64,000 bases of DNA from an uncultured Flavobacteriaceae bacterium. Its GTDB lineage: Bacteria > Bacteroidota > Bacteroidia > Flavobacteriales > Flavobacteriaceae. Shown in pieces: positions 9,088 through 16,848 of the stretch (positions are counted from its first letter, which is position 1; every line of letters starts with the position of its first letter). The stretch spans positions 1 to 64,000 of the forward strand of contig CANLQD010000007.1 in assembly GCA_947493175.1 (NCBI GenBank), in the 5' to 3' direction. The notes under the pieces are model-generated. The model was not told the origin of the DNA. It did not search any database and was given only the letters and a program-made list of their open reading frames with translations. Both the position numbers and the translations under genes were made by a program.

Positions 9088-11838
9088 ATGATGAAAAAGT
9101 TTGTACTCGTTTTTTTTATTTTGACGTTTTTAAGCCTAAAAGGTCAGGACAGTTTATACCACAAACAGCTAGAGAGGTTAACCGAAAAGGGATATGCCCA
9201 TTATGGAGTCCATAGAGATTCAGGGCAGTATTACTTCAACAAAGTCAAAAAAATCGCTTTAAATAATGGCGACACCTTAGCTGCGATTGATATGCTCATT
9301 ACTTCTACTCGCCATTTGGGCTACTTTTATGACCTCCAAAGAATTAGAAAAAACCTAGAGCAAACTGATTCCCTAGTCAAAAACAACACCTTTTTTTGGA
9401 ATCGAGTCAAAGATGGGTTGCTCTATAAAAATTCTATTCGCTATGATAAAGGAAACTACTATTTTAAACTTGGCGATTATTCAAAAGCCCAAGATTTTTT
9501 TAATAAAATTAGAAATTCTTATCCTATTAAAGAACCGGCTACCTTGAGTGCAGATCACTCCGGTTTGTTATCAGGAGCGATTGGCTTTCTAGCCAAAATT
9601 CATTACCAAGAGGGAAAATTCAACTTGGCCAAAGACTACTATCTAGAAAGTATTGAAATGATTATGAATAGCCAACCCATCGATCAGGCTCAACTTAATA
9701 TCAGCTTTGCCCTGTTAGCTGAAGTACTCGAAGAGCAAGGTCAAATCTCGGAAGCCAACTCCTATCTAAGAAATACATTGAAGCAAGCACTGCTACACAA
9801 TAACAATCCAAATAGGATTATTACGGTTGCGAATCATTTGGCAAATAATCATATTTCTCTTTCGCAACTAGATAGCACCTACTACTACCTCTCCATAATG
9901 AATAATTATTTAAATCAAAGCCCCAGCTTTAGGCACTTATATCATAGAGCTAAAGCGCAGTTTCATAAGGCAAACACAAATCTGTCGAAGGCCATTCTTG
10001 AAATAGATACTGCATTGGCAGTTTATACGGCCAGACCTAATGAGCTCAGTAAAAAAACCCTCGGAAGAATCTATAAAGAAGGAGCAGGATTAGCCGTGTC
10101 AAACAACAATTTAAAAAAGGCCCTTGAATATATTGATAATGGCCTTGAAGTAAATGATAGAAATACAAATGTGCTAAGCCTTGAATTGATGGCCTTAAAG
10201 ACCAACGTCCTGACCAAAATGAAAAATTATACGGCCGCAAACAAGACAGCCATGAAGGCGGTACAATCCTTAGACCATTTAAAACCAGCGTATCAATATA
10301 GTATCGATAAAATCAACTTGATCGAAAGCACCTTTCCACTCTTTGAAGCGGCTATCGAATCGAACTATGCCTTATTTAGGGAAAATGGTGCGCCCGAGTT
10401 TCTGGAAAATGTCCATTTTTTTATGGAAAAAAGTAAGTCTGTCTTACTGATGGAAGCCTTGCGCAGCGCTAAAGCCAATCAATTTGCCGGGGTACCCGAC
10501 TCCCTACTGGAAAAAGAACGTTTGGTACGAGCTGAAATCACATCCTTGGAAAAAGAGTTTGACATGGCCCGTCAAGACGATGCAGCTGCTCGAACCCGAA
10601 TTTTCAAATTAAAGGAAACGCAAAACGCATTAGTAACCAATATTGAAAAGAACTACCCCAACTATTTCGATTTGCGCTATGAACAAAAAACCACCGATAC
10701 CAAAAAGATCTTGGAAATTTTAGACCAAGAGCAGCTTTTGGTAAGCTACTTCTTTGGGGATAACGCTGTTTATGGCCTTTCATTGGAACAAGAAGAAATG
10801 AAGCTTATCAAAATACCCAATAATGATACCCTGCAACAGGAATTGGCCACCTACCAACAATTAATATCTAACCGAACATCCGATATTGCTGAAATACAAG
10901 CACTCGGGTATCGACTTTATGAAAAGTTACTTGCCCCGCTAGTGACTCCAAACACAAAGAGACTATTGATTATTCCCGATGGAAACTTAAACTTTTTACC
11001 TTTTGGCACCCTGTCGATTGATAACAATTCCACTACCTATCTGATTGAAAAGTATGCGGTCAATTACATAAATTCGGGCACGTTGCTAGAACAACTGATG
11101 GAAACGACCCATAATGGCCAAGAGATGCTTGCTTTCGCACCAAATTTCCAGAATGAACAAGTCGATCCCAGTGCCGCAAGAGATCGTTTGGGTCCTTTGC
11201 CACATAACAAGCCAGAAGTTGCATCGATATTGGCTTCCTTCGATGGGTTGGCATTGGAAGATGAAAATGCGACCTTATCCAATTTTTTCCACAAAGCAGG
11301 CGACTACCAGATGTTACACTTTGCTACACATTCGGTTTTCAATGATCAGTTGCCAGAATATTCCTATTTGGCTTTTACCACCAACAATGAAGAAAATCTG
11401 TTGTTCGTGAAAGATCTTTACAACCTCAAACTCAATGCTAATTTGGTGACCCTTAGCGCCTGCGAAACCGGAATCGGGGAACTTAGACGTGGGGAAGGAT
11501 TTTTGAGCTTGGCGCGTGCATTTTTCTATAGTGGCGCCAAAAGCATCGCCAGTACCCTTTGGAAGGTGAACGATGCCTCTTCGTCAGATATTATGGGCGA
11601 TTTTTACCAGTACCTAGCCAAAGGAAGCACCAAAGATCAAGCACTACGGCAAGCCAAACTAAACTTTCTAAGGAACAATGACCAAAACGCTTTGAAACAT
11701 CCATATTATTGGGCGGGCTATATTATCTCTGGCAACCCGGCACCGATACCAAAATCTGGATATACCTGGGCCTGGGTACTGGGAGGACTACTGATCGTTT
11801 CAGGAACGGTTTATTGGATTCGGAAGAAAGCTGCTTAG
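9088..11838 (+). CDS. CHAT-domain protease with TPR repeats, membrane-anchored
   Basis: CHAT domains are caspase-like (clan CD) proteases. The 916-residue product has a signal peptide (about 1-19), helical TPR-type repeats (about 25-430), a coiled segment, and a CHAT domain (about 560-890). The expected His-Cys dyad is present: His748 in HFATHS and Cys792 in LSACETG, followed by GEGFLSLARAFFYSGAKS. A C-terminal transmembrane helix (about 893-911) ends in Arg-Lys-Lys, so the TPR and CHAT parts should face the periplasm. Its 3' end overlaps by 4 bp that of the oppositely directed putative anti-sigma gene. The activity is predicted from intact catalytic residues; the substrate is unknown. Confidence 0.9.
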   Translation: MMKKFVLVFFILTFLSLKGQDSLYHKQLERLTEKGYAHYGVHRDSGQYYFNKVKKIALNNGDTLAAIDMLITSTRHLGYFYDLQRIRKNLEQTDSLVKNNTFFWNRVKDGLLYKNSIRYDKGNYYFKLGDYSKAQDFFNKIRNSYPIKEPATLSADHSGLLSGAIGFLAKIHYQEGKFNLAKDYYLESIEMIMNSQPIDQAQLNISFALLAEVLEEQGQISEANSYLRNTLKQALLHNNNPNRIITVANHLANNHISLSQLDSTYYYLSIMNNYLNQSPSFRHLYHRAKAQFHKANTNLSKAILEIDTALAVYTARPNELSKKTLGRIYKEGAGLAVSNNNLKKALEYIDNGLEVNDRNTNVLSLELMALKTNVLTKMKNYTAANKTAMKAVQSLDHLKPAYQYSIDKINLIESTFPLFEAAIESNYALFRENGAPEFLENVHFFMEKSKSVLLMEALRSAKANQFAGVPDSLLEKERLVRAEITSLEKEFDMARQDDAAARTRIFKLKETQNALVTNIEKNYPNYFDLRYEQKTTDTKKILEILDQEQLLVSYFFGDNAVYGLSLEQEEMKLIKIPNNDTLQQELATYQQLISNRTSDIAEIQALGYRLYEKLLAPLVTPNTKRLLIIPDGNLNFLPFGTLSIDNNSTTYLIEKYAVNYINSGTLLEQLMETTHNGQEMLAFAPNFQNEQVDPSAARDRLGPLPHNKPEVASILASFDGLALEDENATLSNFFHKAGDYQMLHFATHSVFNDQLPEYSYLAFTTNNEENLLFVKDLYNLKLNANLVTLSACETGIGELRRGEGFLSLARAFFYSGAKSIASTLWKVNDASSSDIMGDFYQYLAKGSTKDQALRQAKLNFLRNNDQNALKHPYYWAGYIISGNPAPIPKSGYTWAWVLGGLLIVSGTVYWIRKKAA

Positions 11839-12575
11839 TCTATTTTTTGTAGCAATTCGGTCGCCCGTTCCCGATTGTAATCGAAACCTGCAGTGAGTTT
11901 TTCAAGGTAGTCGGTGGCATTTTTCTTATCGCCTTCTTTCAAGTAGGCCAAGGCGGCATACCAATGCGCCTCCGCAACAAATTCCTTTTGCGAATCCATT
12001 ATCTTTTTGAATAGGGTTAAAGCAGTCTTGGTATTCCCCAAGTTCATGTGACACTGTGCGACGTAAAAATCGATATATCCTTTTTGACCTCCTTTCTTCA
12101 GCTCCTCTAGATAGTCGATAGCCGATTCATAATCGCCCGATTCATATGCCACAAAGGCCTTATGTTCCAAGGACATATCGGTATCGCCCCTAGTAATTGC
12201 ATAGACCGTATTGGGATACGCCCGAAAATGTTCGTCATATAATTCAACATCATCAGCTCCCCGGAATTGATTAAAACCGATCCACCCCAACCCAATCAGC
12301 AATACAATCGAGGCTGCGATGGACCAATTGCGAAAACCATTCTTCGGTTTGGAAACGATAGGGTTTTTGGGAATCTCGTTTTCGAAACCTTTCAATTTCT
12401 GCTTGACGCTCGCTCCCTTTTCATGACGGATGACCTTTTTAAGACTTTTCTCGAACTCGAACCGGTCCCTAAATTTGGCATCGGTTTCCAGCATTTGATT
12501 CAATAAGGCTTCCCCCTCTTGGTCAAGTGTATTGGAAAAATATCGATATATCAAGGTTTCCTTGTCCATCTTCAA
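11835..12575 (-). CDS. Membrane TPR protein, probable anti-sigma factor
   Basis: This 246-residue protein has a short N-terminal helical domain (residues 1-70) with no Cys/His zinc motif. One transmembrane helix (about 85-103, SIAASIVLLIGLGWIGF) separates it from a C-terminal part with about three TPR units (FVAYESGDYESAIDYLEEL, VAQCHMNLGNTKTALTLFKKI, AALAYLKEGDKKNATDYLEKL). Its start overlaps the sigma-factor stop by 4 bp, so the two are translationally coupled. Cytoplasmic head, membrane helix and extracytoplasmic sensor is the usual anti-sigma layout. The anti-sigma role is inferred from position and topology, not from a recognised anti-sigma domain. Confidence 0.75.
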   Translation of the reverse strand: MKMDKETLIYRYFSNTLDQEGEALLNQMLETDAKFRDRFEFEKSLKKVIRHEKGASVKQKLKGFENEIPKNPIVSKPKNGFRNWSIAASIVLLIGLGWIGFNQFRGADDVELYDEHFRAYPNTVYAITRGDTDMSLEHKAFVAYESGDYESAIDYLEELKKGGQKGYIDFYVAQCHMNLGNTKTALTLFKKIMDSQKEFVAEAHWYAALAYLKEGDKKNATDYLEKLTAGFDYNRERATELLQKID

Positions 12576-13141
12576 ATGCTATTGGCGGCAATACGCTCTT
12601 TTAAGGTCTTTAAGCAGCGAGACTTGGCACTTTTCACAACATTTTCACTGTTATAGCTCTCGGCTTCCATAATCTCCTGTATCGTATATCCCCGATAGTA
12701 AAACAGGGTTAATAGCTCTTGGCATTTTTTTCCTAAAGTCCCAAAATGTGTTCGCAACAACTGCTGTTCCGGAGTGAGTGCGTTATCATCAATATCAAGG
12801 GTCTCCACCAAGTTGTCGTCGTCTTTTACAATTTCCAGATCAAACTGGGAGCCCACTTTTTTCTTGTTTTTCCGCATCCGATCAAAAATCATATACTTTC
12901 CGACACTGAACAGGTAGGTCGACACGCTGCTGGTCAACTTTTCGATCTTACCGCTCATAACGTTATCATGAAAGGCTACAAAAGCGTCCTGATACACATC
13001 AATATTTTCTTCCTCGGACAACTGATACCTTCGTGCAAAATTCAGGAACTTATCCCGATTCTCCCCGTACACCTGCCGTAGCACCTCTTCGGAACCTTGC
13101 CGTATATCTTCCAGCGAAATTGTTCTACTTGTTTGTTGCAC
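12572..13141 (-). CDS. ECF-type RNA polymerase sigma factor
   Basis: The 189-residue product has region 2 (about 28-95: FLNFARRYQLSEEE, VYQDAFVAFHDNV, STYLFSVGKYMIFDRMRKNKKK) and region 4 (about 128-185: LTLFYYRGYTIQEIMEAESYNSENVVKSAKSRCLKTLKERI) with the helix-turn-helix. The assigned start is a GTG at 13141. The ECF-type promoter in front abuts this GTG (its -10 is 13142-13148), so the message may be leaderless or translation may start at an internal GTG (13084 or 13072). The coupled downstream gene is the probable anti-sigma. Confidence 0.9.
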   Translation of the reverse strand: MQQTSRTISLEDIRQGSEEVLRQVYGENRDKFLNFARRYQLSEEENIDVYQDAFVAFHDNVMSGKIEKLTSSVSTYLFSVGKYMIFDRMRKNKKKVGSQFDLEIVKDDDNLVETLDIDDNALTPEQQLLRTHFGTLGKKCQELLTLFYYRGYTIQEIMEAESYNSENVVKSAKSRCLKTLKERIAANSI

Positions 13142-13170
13142 TTTAATGAGAAAGAAGTATTAAGGTTAAC
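13142..13170 (-). promoter_or_regulatory. ECF-sigma promoter, copy 3 (autoregulatory)
   Basis: Read on the minus strand, TGTTAACC (GTTAACC at 13170-13164) is followed by a 15-bp spacer and CATTAAA at 13148-13142. It lies immediately upstream of the sigma gene. The site indicates that the sigma factor transcribes its own gene, which is the usual behaviour of ECF factors and is why the motif can be assigned to this sigma. Confidence 0.75.
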
Positions 13171-13385
13171 ACAGGCCAAAGCGAATTTAACATTTTTTCA
13201 ATGAAGAAAACTGGGCAACCTAAGAAAAGCCCTGAAAAACAACGCTTTGTAGTAATTGCATTACGGCTATGAAAAATAAGAGCTGCAATCACCTTTATCG
13301 ATAAAACCAATTTAAGGTGGTGGAAACTCAGAAACGGATTCATGAGTACAAAACTATTCCTTCGCATAAAAATCATCACAAAGAT

Positions 13386-13414
13386 GTTAACCTGCTTAAA
13401 ACAATAGCATGAAG
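13386..13414 (+). promoter_or_regulatory. ECF-sigma promoter, copy 4 (13433 gene)
   Basis: TGTTAACC (GTTAACC at 13386-13392), a 15-bp spacer and CATGAAG at 13408-13414. The ATG at 13433 follows after 18 bp. It is in the divergent region shared with the sigma gene, so the two promoters face away from each other. Confidence 0.7.
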
Positions 13415-13432
13415 GGATAAAATAAAAACATT

Positions 13433-13816
13433 ATGAAAACAACAATCAAACTCACTTTACTATGCCTATTGGGAACAATGACCATTGCGGTAGCACAAAA
13501 GAAAAAAGAGCCTGGCAAAGGAACTGATTCCGTGAAACAAATGAATCTTTTAGATGAACAAGTAAAGATTCTAGGCTCCGTATTTGAAATGGGCGATGCC
13601 TCAGAGAACCCGTTCGGGGGTGCAACAAATTACTTGGAACTTTTGGAGCAAAGCGATATGGATCCAGAACTCAAAAAAGAACTCCGCGAACAATACCAAA
13701 TCTACGATTTAAGCTTAGATCCCAAAAAGAAGGATTCCCTTGCATTGGCCTTCAACAAAAAACTGAAAGAAGCAATGGAGAAAAGCCTGAATGATACGCA
13801 GAACAACAACAAATAA
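13433..13816 (+). CDS. Small secreted protein of unknown function
   Basis: This 127-residue protein has a signal peptide (residues 1-21, MKTTIKLTLLCLLGTMTIAVAQ). The mature part is highly charged and mainly helical (DPELKKELREQYQIYDLSLDPKKKDSLALAFNKKLKEAMEKS). No domain or cysteine is recognised. It is divergent from the sigma-factor gene and has its own ECF-type promoter 18 bp upstream, so it is very probably a regulon member. It could be a periplasmic chaperone-like or signalling protein, but the sequence gives no direct clue. Confidence 0.75.
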   Translation: MKTTIKLTLLCLLGTMTIAVAQKKKEPGKGTDSVKQMNLLDEQVKILGSVFEMGDASENPFGGATNYLELLEQSDMDPELKKELREQYQIYDLSLDPKKKDSLALAFNKKLKEAMEKSLNDTQNNNK

Positions 13817-14083
13817 AAACCTCTAAAACATTCCACATCTTGCAATCACGTTTTTGTTATCTATAGAAATAGGGCGACATAGTTCCGAGGTCTTGAAGGC
13901 TCGAAACTTCGTCTTTTGCAAAAATGGAAGGAAAAATGAGCATGTATGGATTATTAGGGGTAAAAGTTGGGAAACACATCTTTTATAGAGACCATTGGTA
14001 TTCAGAAAATAGGAAGTATTGGACACGCTGTGACGGCAAACCTCCCTTTACAAGGAAATTCATAGCCATACAGGCATATCATA

Positions 14084-14167
14084 CAAAAACAGGTTTTGCT
14101 TTTCGACGGATACCATCCTAATACTGCCATGGCCGAAATTGCCCCTCATATTATTTGGAGTATCTAA
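14084..14167 (+). pseudogene. Possible relic of an SGNH/GDSL-type hydrolase C-terminus
   Basis: In this frame 27 codons read QKQVLLFDGYHPNTAMAEIA, then PHIIWSI and a stop. The DGYHPN stretch resembles the Asp-x-x-His block near the end of SGNH/GDSL hydrolases. A TAG closes the frame a few codons upstream and no start exists, so if real it is a decayed remnant. The stretch is short and the assignment is weak. Confidence 0.25.
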
Positions 14168-14192
14168 GAAGAATTCTACAACACTTTTACGA

Positions 14193-14220
14193 AACCGGGA
14201 ATTGGTCCCCGGTTTTTTTT
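14193..14220 (+). terminator. Intrinsic terminator
   Basis: AACCGGG (14193-14199) pairs with CCCGGTT (14208-14214), followed by a run of eight T. It ends rightward transcription from the 13433 region before the next ECF-type promoter. Confidence 0.8.
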
Positions 14221-14229
14221 GGTCTTGGT

Positions 14230-14258
14230 GTTAACCTTTTAGATCGCCATTCATTAAA
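14230..14258 (+). promoter_or_regulatory. ECF-sigma promoter, copy 5 (collagen-like lipoprotein)
   Basis: TGTTAACC (GTTAACC at 14230-14236), a 15-bp spacer and CATTAAA at 14252-14258. The ATG at 14284 follows after 25 bp. It sits just after a terminator, so the promoter serves this gene alone. Confidence 0.75.
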
Positions 14259-14283
14259 ACACATAACCTTAAATAAATAGATT

Positions 14284-14937
14284 ATGAAAACAACAATTCT
14301 AAAAGTAAAATTGATTTTATGTGTATTGGCCGCCACTTTTATTACCTCTTGTGATGGCGAAGATGGCATGGATGGTGCTATGGGACTACAGGGCCCGCAA
14401 GGAGAACAAGGAATTCAAGGTCCTGCGGGTGAAGATGGCGAAGCACTTGGGGTACCAGGACCTCAAGGGGAACCAGGACCGGCCGGGAGTGATGGTGCTG
14501 ATGGAAACGCGAATGTAACCACTTATACCTTTGATATGTCCTCAGAATCAGGAAATACTATTCCTATTGGAATTTCCTCGTTGACACAGGATGTGGTTGA
14601 CAATGATTTGATTATCGGCTATCTACGCAACTCTCAAAGCAATGCATATTACGCCATACCCGCCAGTGTTTGGCCCAATGGTACAGGTGGTTTCTATGAT
14701 ATTGCAGTAGACATTACCGTTGGAACTTACTGGGTGAATTTTTATGAAGTGGGCACACAGACCTTCAATCCCATTAGCTCTATAGAGCTCGGTGATTTAA
14801 AAGTGGTTATTGCGGAGTCGGAAAGCACTGTTGCGGGAAAGTCGGAAAGAAAAGGCCTTCGCGAAGAACTGAAAGCAAACGGTATAGATGTCAATGACTA
14901 CTACGCAGTCATGGATTATTTCGAACTCGATTATTAG
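14284..14937 (+). CDS. Collagen-like lipoprotein
   Basis: The 217-residue product has a lipobox (ATFITSC, Cys at about 23) followed by about 16 Gly-X-Y triplets (about 24-74: GLQGPQGEQGIQGPAGEDGE and on), interrupted once by a single Leu. Gly-X-Y runs of this type fold as collagen triple helices, so a trimeric surface stalk is likely. The C-terminal 140 residues form a beta-rich head (TTYTFDMSSESGNTIPIGISS) of unknown family. It has an ECF-type promoter 25 bp upstream and shares a bidirectional terminator with lipB. Confidence 0.85.
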   Translation: MKTTILKVKLILCVLAATFITSCDGEDGMDGAMGLQGPQGEQGIQGPAGEDGEALGVPGPQGEPGPAGSDGADGNANVTTYTFDMSSESGNTIPIGISSLTQDVVDNDLIIGYLRNSQSNAYYAIPASVWPNGTGGFYDIAVDITVGTYWVNFYEVGTQTFNPISSIELGDLKVVIAESESTVAGKSERKGLREELKANGIDVNDYYAVMDYFELDY

Positions 14938-14954
14938 AAAATCAAAATAACCAA

Positions 14955-14985
14955 AAAAAACCGAGATGCTACACCTCGGTTTTTT
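14955..14985. terminator. Bidirectional terminator between collagen-like gene and lipB
   Basis: AAAAAACCGAG (14955-14965) pairs perfectly with CTCGGTTTTTT (14975-14985), so it works in both directions. The right arm overlaps the last codons of lipB. Confidence 0.8.
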
Positions 14986-15685
14986 CTTTTATCAGTTCTG
15001 CCTTAAAGAGCGTTTCAAAATGCCTTAGAAGCTTTTGTTTTACTTCTTCGATATCTACTTCCTTTTTTCCCAATTCTACATTCAGTGAAGTCACTGCTTT
15101 GCCTTTGATACCACAGGGAATCATCAAATCAAAATAGCCTAAATCTGCATTAACATTCAAGGCAAAACCGTGCATGGTCACCCACCGACTGGCCCGTACG
15201 CCCATAGCACAGATTTTACGTGCAAAGGGAGTGCCTACATCTAACCAGACGCCCGTCTCGCCCTCGGAACGCTCGGCTTTTAAGCCGTATTCTGCTAGGG
15301 TCAAAATGACCATTTCTTCTAAAAGCCGTAGGTACTTGTGTATATCGGTAAAGAAATTATCCAAATCCAGAATAGGATAGCCTACCACTTGTCCGGGACC
15401 ATGGTAGGTGATATCCCCACCTCTATTAATTTTGTAGAATTTTGCCCCTTTTTCCTTCAAAACTGCCTGATCGACCAGCAGGTTGGCCTTATCGCCGCTT
15501 TTGCCCAAGGTAAACACATGTGGGTGTTCAACGAATAAAAAATGGTTGGGGGTGTCCAAGCCAGCAGCTTCCCTCCGATTCTTGATCTTGATATCGACGA
15601 CTTCCTTAAAGAGAGCTTCCTGATAGTCCCAGGTTTCTTTATAATCCCGGAGTCCTAAATCTTGGTGTACGACCTTTTTGTTCAT
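14969..15685 (-). CDS. lipB: Lipoyl(octanoyl) transferase
   Basis: LipB moves the octanoyl group from octanoyl-acyl carrier protein to lipoyl domains of 2-oxoacid dehydrogenases and GcvH, the first step of lipoate assembly. The 238-residue sequence has the RGGDITYHGPGQVVGYPILDL block, the conserved Lys in ARKICAMGVRASRWVTMHG, and the active-site Cys in MIPCGIKGKAVTSL. The length is normal for the family. Its start overlaps the stop of the upstream lipoprotein gene by 4 bp, which suggests one operon. Confidence 0.96.
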   Translation of the reverse strand: MNKKVVHQDLGLRDYKETWDYQEALFKEVVDIKIKNRREAAGLDTPNHFLFVEHPHVFTLGKSGDKANLLVDQAVLKEKGAKFYKINRGGDITYHGPGQVVGYPILDLDNFFTDIHKYLRLLEEMVILTLAEYGLKAERSEGETGVWLDVGTPFARKICAMGVRASRWVTMHGFALNVNADLGYFDLMIPCGIKGKAVTSLNVELGKKEVDIEEVKQKLLRHFETLFKAELIKEKTEV

Positions 15686-16470
15686 TTTTCGAATTCGACC
15701 TCGATATTGAAATACTCCGGGTCATTGTTCATTTGATACATATTAGCCTCTAGCTCTACCCCCTTAAAGTCCGATAAGATTTTTGCGTTCGGATTACTAA
15801 CACTTTTTACCTTGAACGGAAAACGATATACCTGCTTAAAACGCATCATATCGACAAAAGGGTCGTCCGCTTTTATGGAAGTATCCTTTTTTTGGAGCAA
15901 CTCGGCCATGGCTTTTTCGGTCATCTTTCTGGAAAATCGCTTTTTATTGAATCGTGTATCGAACGATTCGGCCATGTTGAAAAGGTCTTCCATCCCAGTT
16001 TTAGAAATCGAATCGGACTTTGCGGGGTCTGAGGGCATCATGCCCTCCATAGGATTCATCGTTTGTTTGAGTTCTTTGATATTTGCATTCTCTACCGCTT
16101 CGGCAAACTTTGAGATATCCTCCAATTTTTTGAAGGCATAGGTAAGGCGCATGTCCATTTGCTTTTCTTCCTCATTCATCTTCATAGCAAATTGCAGGGG
16201 ACGCAATGCTTCTAAACGTTTCTGCTCTTCCTTGGGCAAAGTGGCGATACTATCTTTTTTCTCGTCTAAAAAAGAGGCGAAATTTACAATGGTATCAATG
16301 GCAGAAGTCATAGGTAACGAGTCGCTAGCGCCGCCCATCCCCATCATCTCCGACATATCAAAGCCTACTTCATAACTGCCACTTCCATCCTTTTTGAAAC
16401 GGATTTCCTCCCTAATCTGACAAGCGGACAAAAGCAATAAGGCGACAAACGCGGTGGTAATTTTTTTCAT
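15682..16470 (-). CDS. Lipoprotein of unknown function upstream of lipB
   Basis: The 262-residue product has a lipobox (LLLSAC, Cys about 16) and then EIRFKKDGSGSYEVGFDMSEMMGMGG. The rest is mainly charged and helical, with repeated acidic/Met-rich segments and a final beta-rich part. It resembles conserved Bacteroidota lipoproteins but no named domain was recognised. A Bacteroidetes promoter (TATCTTTG on the minus strand at 16489-16496) lies 19 bp before its ATG. The 4-bp overlap with lipB suggests coupling, though any functional link is unknown. Confidence 0.7.
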   Translation of the reverse strand: MKKITTAFVALLLLSACQIREEIRFKKDGSGSYEVGFDMSEMMGMGGASDSLPMTSAIDTIVNFASFLDEKKDSIATLPKEEQKRLEALRPLQFAMKMNEEEKQMDMRLTYAFKKLEDISKFAEAVENANIKELKQTMNPMEGMMPSDPAKSDSISKTGMEDLFNMAESFDTRFNKKRFSRKMTEKAMAELLQKKDTSIKADDPFVDMMRFKQVYRFPFKVKSVSNPNAKILSDFKGVELEANMYQMNNDPEYFNIEVEFEK

Positions 16471-16488
16471 AGTTCTTTACATCAAATG

Positions 16489-16520
16489 CAAAGATACGGT
16501 GATCAGTTGGGATTGTTCAA
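16489..16520 (-). promoter_or_regulatory. Promoter of the lipoprotein-lipB unit
   Basis: On the minus strand TATCTTTG occupies 16496-16489, with a TTG about 21 bp upstream at 16520-16518. It overlaps the 3' end of the Pmp3-like gene. Confidence 0.6.
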
Positions 16521-16658
16521 AATGACCAGGGCGGCAATAACACCTGGAACCCATCCACAGAAAGTGAGCAATAGTACGATTAAAAAAGACCCGCAGCCTT
16601 TACCAAGAACGGCAAGTGGGGGAAAGATAATAGCCAGTAAGACCCTTAAAAAACTCAT
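16503..16658 (-). CDS. Pmp3/YqaE-type small membrane protein
   Basis: A 51-residue two-helix membrane peptide: MSFLRVLLAIIFPPLAVLGK, then GCGSFLIVLLLTFCGWVPGVIAALVIL. The pattern AIIFPPLAVLGKGCG and the GWVPGVIAA second helix are the hallmark of the Pmp3/YqaE/Esi3 family, small proteins associated with membrane potential and salt or cold stress. It is short, complete and on the strand opposite lysS. It ends 32 bp before the lipoprotein start. Confidence 0.85.
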   Translation of the reverse strand: MSFLRVLLAIIFPPLAVLGKGCGSFLIVLLLTFCGWVPGVIAALVILNNPN

Positions 16659-16820
16659 TGATTTGAAATTTTGATGATTGATGTACCTATAGGTCGCAAC
16701 CTACCTGGATTTGTTACAGATTTTCGCCCAAATTGTATAAAACGCATCTGATTAAGGAATCCATTGTGTTTTCCCACTATTTTACCACCAACCGATGGCC
16801 ACAATAAATCACCGAAATAG

Positions 16821-16828
16821 TATCTTTG
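16821..16828 (+). promoter_or_regulatory. Promoter -7 core of lysS
   Basis: TATCTTTG is a full TAnnTTTG match, 20 bp upstream of the ATG at 16849. No clear TTG is found at the usual upstream distance. The core makes the downstream ATG the more probable start. Confidence 0.55.
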
Positions 16829-16848
16829 CAGCCTTAATATTGAATCGT

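Larger units (their letters stand above)
13817..14229. other. Mostly non-coding stretch with a decayed gene fragment
   Basis: No intact gene is evident. An open frame at 13924-14121 has no recognisable family. Position 14084 onward carries a short hydrolase-like relic, and a terminator lies at 14193-14220. Confidence 0.45.

Noticed and set aside
9178..9205. GTTAACC followed after 15 bp by CATTAT inside the CHAT gene
   Set aside because: It is in coding sequence near the 5' end, is preceded by G rather than T, and its -10 is imperfect. It may be chance, so it was not counted as a regulon promoter.
13924..14121. 65-codon frame between 13433 and 14284 genes
   Set aside because: No family, no good start context and adjacent to a broken hydrolase-like frame. 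It is more likely non-functional.
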